Shown: positions 53,029-61,958 of the stretch, piece by piece | Layout: every line of letters starts with the position of its first letter | Position numbering within the stretch: position 1 is the first letter of the stretch | Assembly: GCA_020161315.1 (NCBI GenBank) | Contig: JAIUOH010000009.1 | Coordinates: forward strand, 17,701-81,700 | DNA length: 64,000 bases | Direction of reading: 5' to 3' | Source of the DNA: Actinomycetota bacterium | Lineage (GTDB): Bacteria > Actinomycetota > Actinomycetes > Actinomycetales > Microbacteriaceae | Notes under the pieces: model-generated | Told to the model about the DNA's origin: nothing | The model's input: only the letters and a program-made list of their open reading frames with translations | Databases searched by the model: none | Position numbers and translations under genes: made by a program

Positions 53029-53864
53029 GCGGTGCCCTCCGTGGTTGATGCATCTTTGGCGGTCGGGGTGTCATCGAGGTCGTATTCGGCGAGCTCTGCT
53101 GCGCGCTTCTTGTCGACTATTCGGTCGTGCCAGATCGCGATGCCCGCTGCGATGAAGTACAGCACAGTGATTGGGGCGGCGAGCACAAACATGCTCATGA
53201 GTTCTGTGGCAGGAGTCGTGATCGCGGCAAAGGTAATGATTGCGATGATGGCGATGCGCCACTGTTTCAGAATGGTCATGCCGCGCACCACGCCGATGAA
53301 GTTCAGCAGCACCAGCAAGACGGGCAGCACAAAGCCCACGCCCACCGCGAGCATCAGTTTGGTGGTGAAATCAAGATAGGTGCGCGCGTTCATGAAGAAC
53401 GCGTCTTCGGGCGGCTGAAAACTCGCCATCAGCCGCACAATGTTTGGCAGCACACTCCAGCCCACGTAGACGCCCGCGAAGAAGAGCGGCACCGCGGCGC
53501 CAAGAAACCCCACGGCGTGCCACTTCTCGCGGCGCGTGAGCCCGGGCACAATGAATGCCCAGATTTGGTACAGCCAAACGGGGCTCGAGACAAGCATCGC
53601 AAAGAAAAACGCGATCTGCACCTTGGTGTCGAAGCCGCTCGACACGTCGGTGTACTGAATCGCCACCTCGCGGCCCGTCGCCGCAAGATCATCGAGTGGC
53701 TTACGCAGCATCGCCCACACCCACGGAGTGAGATACCAGCCGGCGACCATGCCAGCAGCGACCGCGATCGCCGCGATGAACAGCCTGTTGCGCAGCTCAA
53801 TCAGGTGCGCCCCAAGGCTCATTCGGCCCTCTGGGTTCTTACGCCCCCGCTTCTTTTCTGCCAC
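53025..53864 (-). CDS. tatC: Sec-independent translocase subunit TatC
   Basis: This is TatC (279 residues), the receptor of the twin-arginine pathway. MSLGAHLIELRNRLFIAAIAVAAG opens the protein with the conserved signal-peptide contact region; six helices follow, including LMLAVGVGFVLPVLLVLL and ITFAAITTPATELMSMFVLAAP, then a charged tail. TatA normally lies just upstream in actinobacteria, but only 43 nt separate tatC from pafC here. Confidence 0.96.
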   Translation of the reverse strand: MAEKKRGRKNPEGRMSLGAHLIELRNRLFIAAIAVAAGMVAGWYLTPWVWAMLRKPLDDLAATGREVAIQYTDVSSGFDTKVQIAFFFAMLVSSPVWLYQIWAFIVPGLTRREKWHAVGFLGAAVPLFFAGVYVGWSVLPNIVRLMASFQPPEDAFFMNARTYLDFTTKLMLAVGVGFVLPVLLVLLNFIGVVRGMTILKQWRIAIIAIITFAAITTPATELMSMFVLAAPITVLYFIAAGIAIWHDRIVDKKRAAELAEYDLDDTPTAKDASTTEGTA

Positions 53865-53907
53865 CCGGTAAGTCTAGCGGCGCGCCCGCGTCGAGCATGT
53901 GAAACGC

Positions 53908-54873
53908 TCAGGCGTCATAGCTTGCCAGGGCGCGGTCTGCCCAGGCCTGCACCGCGGCACATGCCGCTTCGGGCGCCTCTACGATTACCTCGCCGGGGGC
54001 GGCCTGCACCAGGCGCACAGCGGCTTCAGCGTGCAGCAGCTCTACCTCTGCCACTAGCCACCCATCGGGCCCCTCCGCAAGCACCCGGGGCGCGAAGTCG
54101 AGAATGCGCTGCAGCGCGAGCCTGGTCAATCGCAGCCGGGCGGTGAGCTCGGCACCCGCAACCTCGAGCGTCTCGTGCGCCTCCGAGCTCGGCAGGTGCG
54201 TCGCTTTGTCGGCGAGTGCACGAGGGTCACGCATGCGGTCAAGCAGAAATGTCCGCTCGGCGTCGCGCTCCAAGCAGTAGGCGCGCAGGTACCAGGCTTC
54301 ACCCGCCTGCCCCAGCAGCAATGGCTCGACAGTTCTGCGGGTAAGCGTTCCATCGGCAGCGCGATAGTCAAAGCTCAACCGCGTCTGTGCCGCAATTGCC
54401 GTCGTGATCTCGCTGAGGCGCTCGGGCACTCCGTCTTCGGTAATTGAGACGGCTCCCTGTCCACCTTCTGCGGGCTGCACCGAGGCCAATTTTGCGGCAG
54501 CACTGACAGCAGCCTGCCGCATTTCGGCCGGCAACATCGGGGTGAGCGCGTGCAGACCGGCGATCAGTGCCGAGGTCTCTGCCGACGAGAACCTCGGGGT
54601 GTCGTCAACTGCGACCGTCTGCGTGAGGCTCACGATATCGTGCTGCTCCAGCGCATCCCAGTCGATGTCGAAGAGATCTTCGTGCTGGTAGGTCTGGGTT
54701 TCACCGGGAACTCCGGCAACGCCGAGAAAGCGCACGAGCTTTCGCACCACGCGTGCATCGACCCCAAATATCGAGGCGAGATCAGTGACGCGCGTCGGGC
54801 CGTGCTCCTTCAGATACGGCACAAACGACATCAGAAGCATCACGCGATCGGGGGTGGTGAGCTGTTGCGACAC
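53908..54873 (-). CDS. pafC: WYL-domain transcriptional regulator PafC
   Basis: This 321-residue protein matches PafC: an N-terminal winged helix (DRVMLLMSFVPYLKEHGPTRVTDLASIFGVDARVVRKLVRFL split by the turn) and a WYL domain (about residues 150-230, with RLSFDYRAADGTLTRRTVEPLLLG and WYLRAYCLERDAERTFLLDRM). With PafB it forms the PafBC activator of the RecA-independent DNA damage response. GTG start shares one base with the pafB stop. Confidence 0.92.
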   Translation of the reverse strand: MSQQLTTPDRVMLLMSFVPYLKEHGPTRVTDLASIFGVDARVVRKLVRFLGVAGVPGETQTYQHEDLFDIDWDALEQHDIVSLTQTVAVDDTPRFSSAETSALIAGLHALTPMLPAEMRQAAVSAAAKLASVQPAEGGQGAVSITEDGVPERLSEITTAIAAQTRLSFDYRAADGTLTRRTVEPLLLGQAGEAWYLRAYCLERDAERTFLLDRMRDPRALADKATHLPSSEAHETLEVAGAELTARLRLTRLALQRILDFAPRVLAEGPDGWLVAEVELLHAEAAVRLVQAAPGEVIVEAPEAACAAVQAWADRALASYDA

Positions 54874-55940
54874 TACGAGACGCTCCCCTCATCAGAGTGT
54901 TGCGCTCGAATCTCGGCGAGCCTCGCAGCCACGTCTTCGCGCAGTGCCGCTGGCTCGAGCACAAGCGCCTCGTCGCCATAGCCGGTAATCTCAGCGGCGA
55001 AGGCGTGAAGGTCGAGCGTTCCAATCTCCAGAAGCACTTCGTGCTCGCTCGCTGCGCCGTCGCGATCAGCTTGGTAGCGACCGGTGAGTTTCTCGGGCGC
55101 GGGATCAGCAACAGCCCTTGACGCCAGTCGTGCTTCGGCTGCTGATCCTCGTCGCACCAAAACCAGCGCGCGCTGTTCGTCGCGCAACCGCAGCAGTCTC
55201 TCGAGCGCAGCATCGATGAGGGTGTTCAGCTCGGGATCAAACTCTGTCTTCTCGATGCTCACCTCGGAGGCGATTCGCGAGAGCAAGAAGACACGGTCGC
55301 CGCCTCGCTCTAGGTCGTAGGCAATCAGGTGCCAACGACCCTCAGCGCGATGCAACCGCAGCGGGGCAACTCGGCGGGTGAGCGCCGTTGGTCGAGTTGG
55401 CAACTGGTAGTCAAAACTGACCACGCGACCCTCAGCGATGGCGAGCTGCAGCGCAGGCGCCGCCGGCTCAAGAATGCTGAGCCGCGGTGCAATACCGAGG
55501 TGACGCACGTCGAGATTCACGCCGAGCGAGGTGAGCTTCATGGAGGCCCAGCGCGATTCTGTGCTCAGGCTCCCGTCACTCCAAGCGAGCGAGGCGAGTT
55601 TCAACAGCATCAACTCGTCGGCACCAAAGCGCACGTGCTCGGGCAGTTGCAGTCGCTCTTTCGAGATGCGATAGCGGGTCAGCTGGTTGTTGCCCGACTC
55701 AAGCGGAGAATCGATGGTTTCAACGGGAATGCCCAGCTGACGTACCTGCGTCTTGTCGCGTTCAAACTGGCGCTCAAGGCTCGCGTCGGCAGAAGACCGA
55801 TCGTAGCGTTGCGAATAGCCGTACACGCTCGAGAGCAGCTCGGCCTTCGTGAGACCCTGTGGGCTCGCGACGAGGGCGAGTACCAAGCTGAAGACACGCT
55901 CCTCGCTTGGTACTCGCTTCGAAGCTGACGAAGCAGCCAC
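54873..55940 (-). CDS. pafB: WYL-domain transcriptional regulator PafB
   Basis: This 355-residue protein matches PafB: winged helix (ERVFSLVLALVASPQGLTKAELLSSVYGY) and WYL domain (VVSFDYQLPTRPTALTRRVAPLRL and WHLIAYDLERGGDRVFLLSRI), plus the C-terminal extension. It partners PafC. pafBC takes its name from pafA, the Pup ligase gene usually just upstream, but no pafA is present here. GTG start, 9 nt after the FKBP gene. Confidence 0.92.
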   Translation of the reverse strand: MAASSASKRVPSEERVFSLVLALVASPQGLTKAELLSSVYGYSQRYDRSSADASLERQFERDKTQVRQLGIPVETIDSPLESGNNQLTRYRISKERLQLPEHVRFGADELMLLKLASLAWSDGSLSTESRWASMKLTSLGVNLDVRHLGIAPRLSILEPAAPALQLAIAEGRVVSFDYQLPTRPTALTRRVAPLRLHRAEGRWHLIAYDLERGGDRVFLLSRIASEVSIEKTEFDPELNTLIDAALERLLRLRDEQRALVLVRRGSAAEARLASRAVADPAPEKLTGRYQADRDGAASEHEVLLEIGTLDLHAFAAEITGYGDEALVLEPAALREDVAARLAEIRAQHSDEGSVS

Positions 55941-55949
55941 GAAGCCCGC

Positions 55950-56855
55950 TTAGAGAACCGCGAGAATATCGATCACGCTGACGGTCGGCTGACCGTCGCC
56001 TGGCTCGATAACTACTACCTGCGAACCGACTGGGTAGCCGGTGAGCGCCGCCCGGAACGTTGCACCGGTCTGCGCGCTCATTTCTTCGTTGCCGAAGCCC
56101 TCGGGCAGGCTCTCCCAGCTGTTCTTGACCTGCTGCCCATCCCAGCTCACGGTGAGCACGTGGCCAACGACACCCTGCTCAGCGGTCACCTTCTCGCCGG
56201 TGCCGAGAATACGTGCGGCACTCTTGACCTTGCTTGGCGCCTGCTGCGGCGGAAGCACTATACCGGGGCGCCCGGTGCTGTCATTTGTGACCGCGGGAAA
56301 CCCGGTGGGCAGCGCCTTCGACGCGCCTTCGGCGCGCGTCGGCACCGCATCAAGAATCTGCGTGATCAGCAAGAGCTGGCTTGGCGCCCCCATGGCGGCA
56401 CTGTCTTCTTCAGAGATCACGGTGGCGGTGGTTTCGCCCACAGTTGCACACTGCAGCGCACCGAAGATGGGGCCAGCTTCGGGGTCGGCAATGCTGAGCC
56501 CGCCCTGCTCGGTGCCGTAGGTATCTGAAGCCTGCAGCACCTCACCCGTGGCCAGGTCGACAAAGGCAAAGTTTGCCTTGACGATCATGCCCTCTTCTAC
56601 GGTCTTGGCCGGGCCAGTCGATACGGTGTCAGCCTGCTGCACCACGCTGCGCTGCGGATTCGCGGGGCTTGTGAGCTCAGAAAACTTCACGCTCAGATCG
56701 GTGTTCGAACTGCCGCTCACCCGTACGCTCTGACTGATTGCGCCCGGCTGCAGGTCAGCGATGCAACTCTCAGATGAGGCGGCAGTGGTGCAGCCGGTAA
56801 GTGCAGAAGCGGCAACCGCGGCAACCGCGATAAAAGGAAGAACTCGACGACGCAT
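55950..56855 (-). CDS. FKBP-type peptidyl-prolyl isomerase lipoprotein
   Basis: This 301-residue protein is a lipoprotein (signal with lipobox LTGC, Cys near residue 22) with two FKBP-like regions: a degenerate one (about residues 85-165, VKANFAFVDLATGEVLQASDTYG) and a C-terminal one (VVGHVLTVSWDGQQVKNSW, LTGYPVGSQVVVIEPG). It probably aids folding outside the membrane. It commonly lies between pafA and pafB in Microbacteriaceae-type loci. GAGAGGG precedes the start. Confidence 0.87.
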   Translation of the reverse strand: MRRRVLPFIAVAAVAASALTGCTTAASSESCIADLQPGAISQSVRVSGSSNTDLSVKFSELTSPANPQRSVVQQADTVSTGPAKTVEEGMIVKANFAFVDLATGEVLQASDTYGTEQGGLSIADPEAGPIFGALQCATVGETTATVISEEDSAAMGAPSQLLLITQILDAVPTRAEGASKALPTGFPAVTNDSTGRPGIVLPPQQAPSKVKSAARILGTGEKVTAEQGVVGHVLTVSWDGQQVKNSWESLPEGFGNEEMSAQTGATFRAALTGYPVGSQVVVIEPGDGQPTVSVIDILAVL

Positions 56856-56933
56856 GACACCCTCTCAAAGAATGCGACAACTTGACTAGCTTAGCCGAGG
56901 CGAGCTGAAGCCCTCGCTCGGCACACGACGTGG

Positions 56934-58010
56934 CTACTGCTCGTCGCCCGCGCCACGCTCACGCGCAAACTGCTGCGCAGCGCGCACCTTCTTGCGCAGC
57001 ACCTTGTCGCTCTTCGACCACTGGCCGATTGACTCATCGGTCCACTCGCTACGTTCGTTTCCGTCGCTGCCGGCTACGAGATCCGGTGTCCACGCGGCAA
57101 CATCGGCTTCGGTGTACTCGCCCTTCGAGGCACGGCGCTTGAGCTGCGGCAGCTTCGCCCCCGGTGCGAGCCTACGGGCCGTAATGAGAAAACCGGTGTG
57201 CGCCACCATTCGGTGGTCAGGGCGAACCGCTAGCCCCTCAACGTGCCAGCCTCGCACCATCGTCTCGTTGGCCTGGGGGTGCGTGAACAGCCCCGAGCGA
57301 CGAAGCTCTTCGGCAACGCGCGAAAGCTGCGTCACCGTCGCAACGTAGCAGATCACCACACCACCGGGCTTGAGCGCCTCGGCGACCACATCAACGCACT
57401 CCCACGGCGCAAGCATGTCGAGTACGACGCGATCGACCGAGCCCGCCTCGCAGTGGCTTGGCAGGGCATCTTGCAGATCACCCACGGTCACGGTCCAGTT
57501 CGCGGGCACGGCCCCAGAAAAGGCCGCGGCGTTTGCCGTTGCAATCTCGGCAAACTCCTCGCGGCGCTCGAACGAAAAGAGTTCTCCGCAATCGCCTACC
57601 GCTCGCAACAGGTGAAGTGAAAGCGCGCCCGACCCTACGCCCGCCTCAACCACGCGCGCACCGGGAAAAATATCGGCGAGCGAGAGGATCTGCGCGGCGT
57701 CTTTGGGGTACACGATCGCGGCCCCGCGAGGCATCGACATCACGAAATCACTAAGCAGCGGCCGCAGCGCGAGGTACTCTTCACCGCTGCTATTCTCAAC
57801 CACCGAGCCGTCGGGCACGCCGATGAGGTCATCGTGCTTGATCATGCCCCGGTGACTGTGAAACTCGCCGCCTGGAATCAGGGTGACGGTGTTCAGACGG
57901 CCCTTTGGGCCGGTGAGCTGCACTCGATCGCCGTAGCCGAACGGTCCGCTCAGCTTGGGAGCATTGCTCGGTGCGAGCTCGGGTGTTGAAGTCTGCTCGG
58001 TTGCGGTCAC
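56934..58010 (-). CDS. trmI: tRNA (adenine-N1)-methyltransferase TrmI
   Basis: This 358-residue protein is TrmI, methylating adenine 58 in the T loop of tRNA. The N-terminal beta region is GDRVQLTGPKGRLNTVTLIPGGEFHSHRG (split by a loop), motif I is VVEAGVGSGALSLHLLRAV and motif IV is DRVVLDMLAPWECV. It overlaps the HAD gene by 4 nt. In many actinobacteria it is followed by arc/mpa-dop-pup; here the FKBP gene follows after 78 nt. Confidence 0.93.
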   Translation of the reverse strand: MTATEQTSTPELAPSNAPKLSGPFGYGDRVQLTGPKGRLNTVTLIPGGEFHSHRGMIKHDDLIGVPDGSVVENSSGEEYLALRPLLSDFVMSMPRGAAIVYPKDAAQILSLADIFPGARVVEAGVGSGALSLHLLRAVGDCGELFSFERREEFAEIATANAAAFSGAVPANWTVTVGDLQDALPSHCEAGSVDRVVLDMLAPWECVDVVAEALKPGGVVICYVATVTQLSRVAEELRRSGLFTHPQANETMVRGWHVEGLAVRPDHRMVAHTGFLITARRLAPGAKLPQLKRRASKGEYTEADVAAWTPDLVAGSDGNERSEWTDESIGQWSKSDKVLRKKVRAAQQFARERGAGDEQ

Positions 58011-58723
58011 AGTGCGGCCTCCTCGGCGGCGTTCGTAGCGAAGGTATTGGTGGACTCCCCGCGAAGTCGGGCGAAGTGTTCAGAAACGTCGCGTGCGTCG
58101 AGCCCGACAAGGGTCGAGAAAAGTGCGTGCGAAGGAGCTGCATCGAGCAACACCATATTTGGCACACCGACTGCGATCGCTCCCGAGGCGTACGCCGAGG
58201 TGAGCCCTGTCGGCGAATCCTCGAACGCGAGGCAAGACTCGATTGGCACACCGAGCGCAGCTGCGCCACGTAAGTAGGGGTCGGGGTGAGGTTTCTCATG
58301 CTCAACCTCATCGCCCGCAATGATCGCCCGAAACGTGCCAGCGGGAAGCATCGCGACGACCGCGTCGGCGAGCGAGCGAGTCGACATGGTGACGAGCGCG
58401 CAGGGCACGCCCGCCTGCTGCAGCGAAGCAAGCAGTTCGCGAGCCCCAGGGCGCCACTGCGGCTCGGTCTCGGCGATCCCACGCTCGACACTCTCGACCC
58501 ACTCCGCAACGATCTCGTCGGCGCTCAGCGGTACCCCAAGCTCTCGAAAGTGTTCGGCGGCCTCCCAGAGGCCCGAACCGATCATACGCTCGTGAGTCTC
58601 GGCGCTCATCTCGAGGCCGTAGCGACGAAGCATTGCGATCTCGACGTCGATCCAGAGGGGTTCAGACTCGATGAGGGTGCCGTCCATGTCCCATAGAACT
58701 GCGGCAAGGGTGTCAGAAGTCAT
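58007..58723 (-). CDS. HAD-family hydrolase (beta-phosphoglucomutase-like)
   Basis: This 238-residue protein is a HAD superfamily phosphatase with a helical cap. Motif I is LWDMDGTLIESEPLW, motif II is ALVTMSTRSLADAV, motif III/IV is KPHPDPYLRGAAALG followed by LAFEDSPTGLTSAYASG. It resembles beta-phosphoglucomutase/phosphonoacetaldehyde-like members; substrate unknown. ATG 58723 is chosen because a TAGACT box ends 7 nt before it. Such a gene commonly precedes trmI in actinobacteria. Confidence 0.86.
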   Translation of the reverse strand: MTSDTLAAVLWDMDGTLIESEPLWIDVEIAMLRRYGLEMSAETHERMIGSGLWEAAEHFRELGVPLSADEIVAEWVESVERGIAETEPQWRPGARELLASLQQAGVPCALVTMSTRSLADAVVAMLPAGTFRAIIAGDEVEHEKPHPDPYLRGAAALGVPIESCLAFEDSPTGLTSAYASGAIAVGVPNMVLLDAAPSHALFSTLVGLDARDVSEHFARLRGESTNTFATNAAEEAAL

Positions 58724-58730
58724 CGAGAAA

Positions 58731-58736
58731 AGTCTA
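58731..58736 (-). promoter_or_regulatory. -10 element (TAGACT) of HAD gene, leaderless
   Basis: Minus-strand TAGACT ends 7 nt before ATG 58723; this is probably the promoter of the HAD-trmI pair. Confidence 0.48.
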
Positions 58737-58782
58737 GTCTGCCGGGGTGCATGCCGGGTCACCCCGAGGTCTCTGCGACAGC

Positions 58783-58788
58783 TATTCT
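58783..58788 (+). promoter_or_regulatory. -10 element (TATTCT), leaderless start of PAC2 gene
   Basis: TATTCT ends 6 nt before ATG 58795, with no ribosome-binding site. Confidence 0.48.
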
Positions 58789-58794
58789 GAGTAA

Positions 58795-59700
58795 ATGAAC
58801 CACTCTGCAGAAGTTTCGACGTCGGAACGCGTGCTCATTGCTGCGTTCGAGGGGTGGAGCGACGCGGGTGCCGCAACCACCACGGTGTTGCAGCACCTCG
58901 GCGAACTCACTGACGCCGAGATGCTGCACGCGATCGGCGCAGACGGTTTTGTCGACTTTCAGGTGCATCGCCCAAAGGTCAGTTTTGACGGGCAGGGCAA
59001 ACGCGTGCTCGAGTGGCCCGAAACGAGGCTCTACGGCACCGTGCACCGCCCGGGCGTTTCTGACGAGCCGCACGCCGAGACCGTGCGCCGCATCGACGGC
59101 ACACCTGTGACTGAGATTTTTCTGCTCGCGGGTGTTGAACCCGCGAGAGACTGGAGCGCCTTCGCCGACGAGATCGTCGATTTGGTCGATGTCTGGCAGA
59201 TCGACACCGTCATCATCATCGGCTCGCTGTTCTCTGACTCGCCGCATTCTCGACCCATCGTCACTATGGTGAGCAGCGAGAACGCCGAGCTGCGAGCACG
59301 AACGGGAGCGACGCGTAGCGACTACGAGGGGCCCGTTGGCATCACCACGGTGCTCGAGCTTGCGCTCGCAGAGGCTGACGTGCCCACACTCTCGCTCTGG
59401 GCACAGGTGCCGCACTACGTGCATAGCGCCCCCTCACCGAAGGCCACACTCGCAATACTCGACAAGCTTGAGGAGCTACTCGACGTGGTGATCCCTCGCG
59501 GCACCCTGCTTGAAGAGGCAACCGAGTGGGAGGCGAATATCGATCGGATCGCGGCGGCCGACGAAGACATGCTGAACTACATTCGAACGCTTGAGGCCGC
59601 TCGCGACGCGGCATCTGCCCCCGAAACCACGGGCGAAGCAATCGCCCATGAATTCGAGAAGTACCTCAATATCGACCCCGAAACCGGCTTTGAACGCTAA
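58795..59700 (+). CDS. PAC2-family protein (proteasome assembly chaperone-like)
   Basis: This 301-residue protein is a PAC2/DUF75 member. LIAAFEGWSDAGAATTTVLQHLGEL is the typical N-terminus, with FVDFQVHRPKVSFDG and FLLAGVEPARDWSAFADEIVDL. The family resembles a eukaryotic proteasome assembly chaperone in fold, but in actinobacteria its role is not proven. It lies next to mshC, as in other actinobacteria, and is probably leaderless. Confidence 0.88.
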   Translation: MNHSAEVSTSERVLIAAFEGWSDAGAATTTVLQHLGELTDAEMLHAIGADGFVDFQVHRPKVSFDGQGKRVLEWPETRLYGTVHRPGVSDEPHAETVRRIDGTPVTEIFLLAGVEPARDWSAFADEIVDLVDVWQIDTVIIIGSLFSDSPHSRPIVTMVSSENAELRARTGATRSDYEGPVGITTVLELALAEADVPTLSLWAQVPHYVHSAPSPKATLAILDKLEELLDVVIPRGTLLEEATEWEANIDRIAAADEDMLNYIRTLEAARDAASAPETTGEAIAHEFEKYLNIDPETGFER

Positions 59701-59730
59701 CCCTGTTGCCCGTCGCTACCGAATCTCAAG

Positions 59731-60987
59731 CTAGCCGCCCTCGACCAGCACCACACCGAGCAGAGACTGCGCTGCCGCCGCGATGAGCTCGGGCTGATCC
59801 ACTCCCCTGTCAAGCGCAGCATCAAGCGTGGCAAGCATCACCGGAGTGTCAAGGTCGTTGGCAAGCGCCTGTCGCAACTGCGCAAGCACCTCGTGTGCAT
59901 CGAGCGGGTCTTCTGTCTCTCGAGCAATGCCCTCACGCCACGCCTGCAAACGACGGTGGGCCTTCTGCAGATCTTCGTCAAACCACTCCCACTCAGAGCG
60001 GTAATGATGAGCAAGGATGCCCAGACGAATCGCTGAGGGGTCTGCGCCCGCATCGAGTAGGCGAGAAATCAGCACGAGATTGCCGCGAGACTTCGACATC
60101 TTGTGGCCCTCATACGAGATCAGACCAACGTGGCAGTAGGCGTGGGCGAGCGGCGTCCCAGAGAGTGCTGTGGCGTGGGCCGCGGTGAACTCGTGGTGCG
60201 GAAACACGAGATCGCCGCCTCCACCCTGCACGGTGAATGCGTTGCCCAGAGCGCCTGCCGCGATCACCGAACACTCGACATGCCAGCCAGGGCGCCCCGT
60301 ACCGACCGCAGACTCCCAGCTCGGCTCGCCGTCGCGCGCCGAGCGCCACAGCAGCGGGTCGAGCGGGTCGCGTTTGCCCTCTCGCTGCGGGTCACCGCCA
60401 CGTTCGGCGCTCAGCTGCTGCATCAGGTGCTCGTCATACGGGGCAACGTCGCCGAGACGCCACTCGGTCGATACCTGAGCCTGGCGCACATCGAAGTAGA
60501 GATCGTCGCCGACAGAATCAGTTGTGGGTACCTCGTAGGCGAGCCCCAGCTCGCGCAGGCGCGCAACCGCATTCGCGATCTCGTCGATGCGCTCAGTCAC
60601 CGCAACGTAGTGCTGCGGAGGCAACATGCCAAGCCGAAACATGTCGCTCCGGAACAGCGAGATCTGATCGTCTGCGAGGTGCTTCCAGTCGACGCCTGTG
60701 GCCTTTGCTCGCTCAAGCAGCGGGTCATCAACGTCGGTGATGTTCTGCGCGTAGACCGTCTCGATGCCAGCATCGAGCCAGGCGCGCTGCATCAGGTCAA
60801 ACGCAAGGTACGTTGCGGCGTGCCCGAGATGAGTCGCATCGTACGGTGTAATGCCGCACACGTAGAGCGTTGCACGGTCGTTGGAGATAGGCGGATGCTC
60901 AAGGCGCCCCGAAGCCGTGTTGAAGAGTTTTGGGGGGCGCCCGAGTCCGGGAAGCTTGGCTATTTCGGGCGCTGTCCAGGTTCTCAC
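59731..60987 (-). CDS. mshC: Mycothiol ligase MshC (Cys:GlcN-Ins ligase)
   Basis: This is MshC (418 residues), joining cysteine to GlcN-inositol in mycothiol synthesis; it evolved from cysteinyl-tRNA synthetase. [23 protein letters not shown] carries the zinc Cys and HLGH nucleotide site, [13 protein letters not shown] and [11 protein letters not shown] complete zinc and substrate binding, and [10 protein letters not shown] is the KMSKS loop. The opening [14 protein letters not shown] and lack of an anticodon-binding domain distinguish it from CysS. It overlaps uppP by 4 nt. Shows the organism makes mycothiol, an actinobacterial trait. Confidence 0.95.
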   Translation of the reverse strand: MRTWTAPEIAKLPGLGRPPKLFNTASGRLEHPPISNDRATLYVCGITPYDATHLGHAATYLAFDLMQRAWLDAGIETVYAQNITDVDDPLLERAKATGVDWKHLADDQISLFRSDMFRLGMLPPQHYVAVTERIDEIANAVARLRELGLAYEVPTTDSVGDDLYFDVRQAQVSTEWRLGDVAPYDEHLMQQLSAERGGDPQREGKRDPLDPLLWRSARDGEPSWESAVGTGRPGWHVECSVIAAGALGNAFTVQGGGGDLVFPHHEFTAAHATALSGTPLAHAYCHVGLISYEGHKMSKSRGNLVLISRLLDAGADPSAIRLGILAHHYRSEWEWFDEDLQKAHRRLQAWREGIARETEDPLDAHEVLAQLRQALANDLDTPVMLATLDAALDRGVDQPELIAAAAQSLLGVVLVEGG

Positions 60988-61847
60988 TGACTGCCTCCCG
61001 CGGCGACGGCAGCGGCCGGTGCGCTGTTTGCGTCGAGCACTCCGGTTGCAAGCAAGACGAGAATCAGGGCGCCGAGTGCAACGCGGTAGATCACGAACGG
61101 CATAAAGCTGCCCTTCGAGATGTACTTCATGAACACGCCGATCACGACGAGCGCGATAACGAACGCAACCACCGTGGCGATGAGGGTCTCGGTCATTGGC
61201 ACGCCTGAGGGGTCACCGATCGACTTTACGAGCTTGTAGCCACCCGAGCCAAACACTGCGGGAATTGCGAGCAGGAATGAGTAGCGAGCCGCCTGCTCGC
61301 GGGTGTATCCCATGAGTCGACCGGCAGTAATGGTGCCGCCCGAGCGCGAAACACCGGGAATCAGCGCCATCGCTTGCGCAATGCCGTAGACGACCGCGTG
61401 CTTCCAGGTCATCTGCTTCAGCTCGTACTGTTGCTTGCCCACACGGTCGGCCCAGCCGAGCAGGAGGCCGAACACGATCAGCGCCGTCGCAACAAACCAG
61501 AGTGAACGCAGCGTATGGTCAATCGCATCTTCGAAGAGCAGGCCACCGATCACGATCGGCACGCTGCCGAGAATGATCCACCAGCCGAGCAGGGCATCTG
61601 GGTCGCGCCGGGGCACGCCACCGAACAGCGACCTAAACCACCGCCCAATGATGCGGGTAATGTCGCGCCAGAAGAAGACGATGACGGCGGTCTCGGTACC
61701 GAGCTGCGTAATCGCGGTGAATGCGGCCCCGGCGTCGCCGATGCCCATCAGCTCGCTGGCGATACGCAGGTGCGCGCTCGACGAAATTGGCAGAAACTCG
61801 GTGAGTCCCTGAATGATGCCAAGCAGAATGGCCTCAAAGATGCCCAT
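60984..61847 (-). CDS. uppP: Undecaprenyl-diphosphatase UppP
   Basis: This is UppP/BacA (287 residues), recycling the cell-wall lipid carrier and often affecting bacitracin tolerance. [20 protein letters not shown] holds the catalytic Glu and Ser/His motif and [20 protein letters not shown] the second motif; about eight helices are present. ATG 61847 is preferred over an earlier frame opening because the protein then begins [14 protein letters not shown] like its family, with GGAGG about 11 nt upstream. It heads the uppP-mshC pair. Confidence 0.95.
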   Translation of the reverse strand: MGIFEAILLGIIQGLTEFLPISSSAHLRIASELMGIGDAGAAFTAITQLGTETAVIVFFWRDITRIIGRWFRSLFGGVPRRDPDALLGWWIILGSVPIVIGGLLFEDAIDHTLRSLWFVATALIVFGLLLGWADRVGKQQYELKQMTWKHAVVYGIAQAMALIPGVSRSGGTITAGRLMGYTREQAARYSFLLAIPAVFGSGGYKLVKSIGDPSGVPMTETLIATVVAFVIALVVIGVFMKYISKGSFMPFVIYRVALGALILVLLATGVLDANSAPAAAVAAGGSQ

Positions 61848-61958
61848 GTGAAGTGGTTCCTCCGTCTGTTGCGCGTCGGGCGACGAGCAACTCGTACCGG
61901 TTCGACTGAAGTGTTGCTTCCGAACCCCGATCAAGACTAACGCGTGATGCTTAGAGCC

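Noticed and set aside
59731-60987. Cysteinyl-tRNA synthetase
   Set aside because: The N-terminus, shorter length and missing anticodon-binding domain match MshC, and the uppP-mshC-PAC2 neighbourhood agrees.
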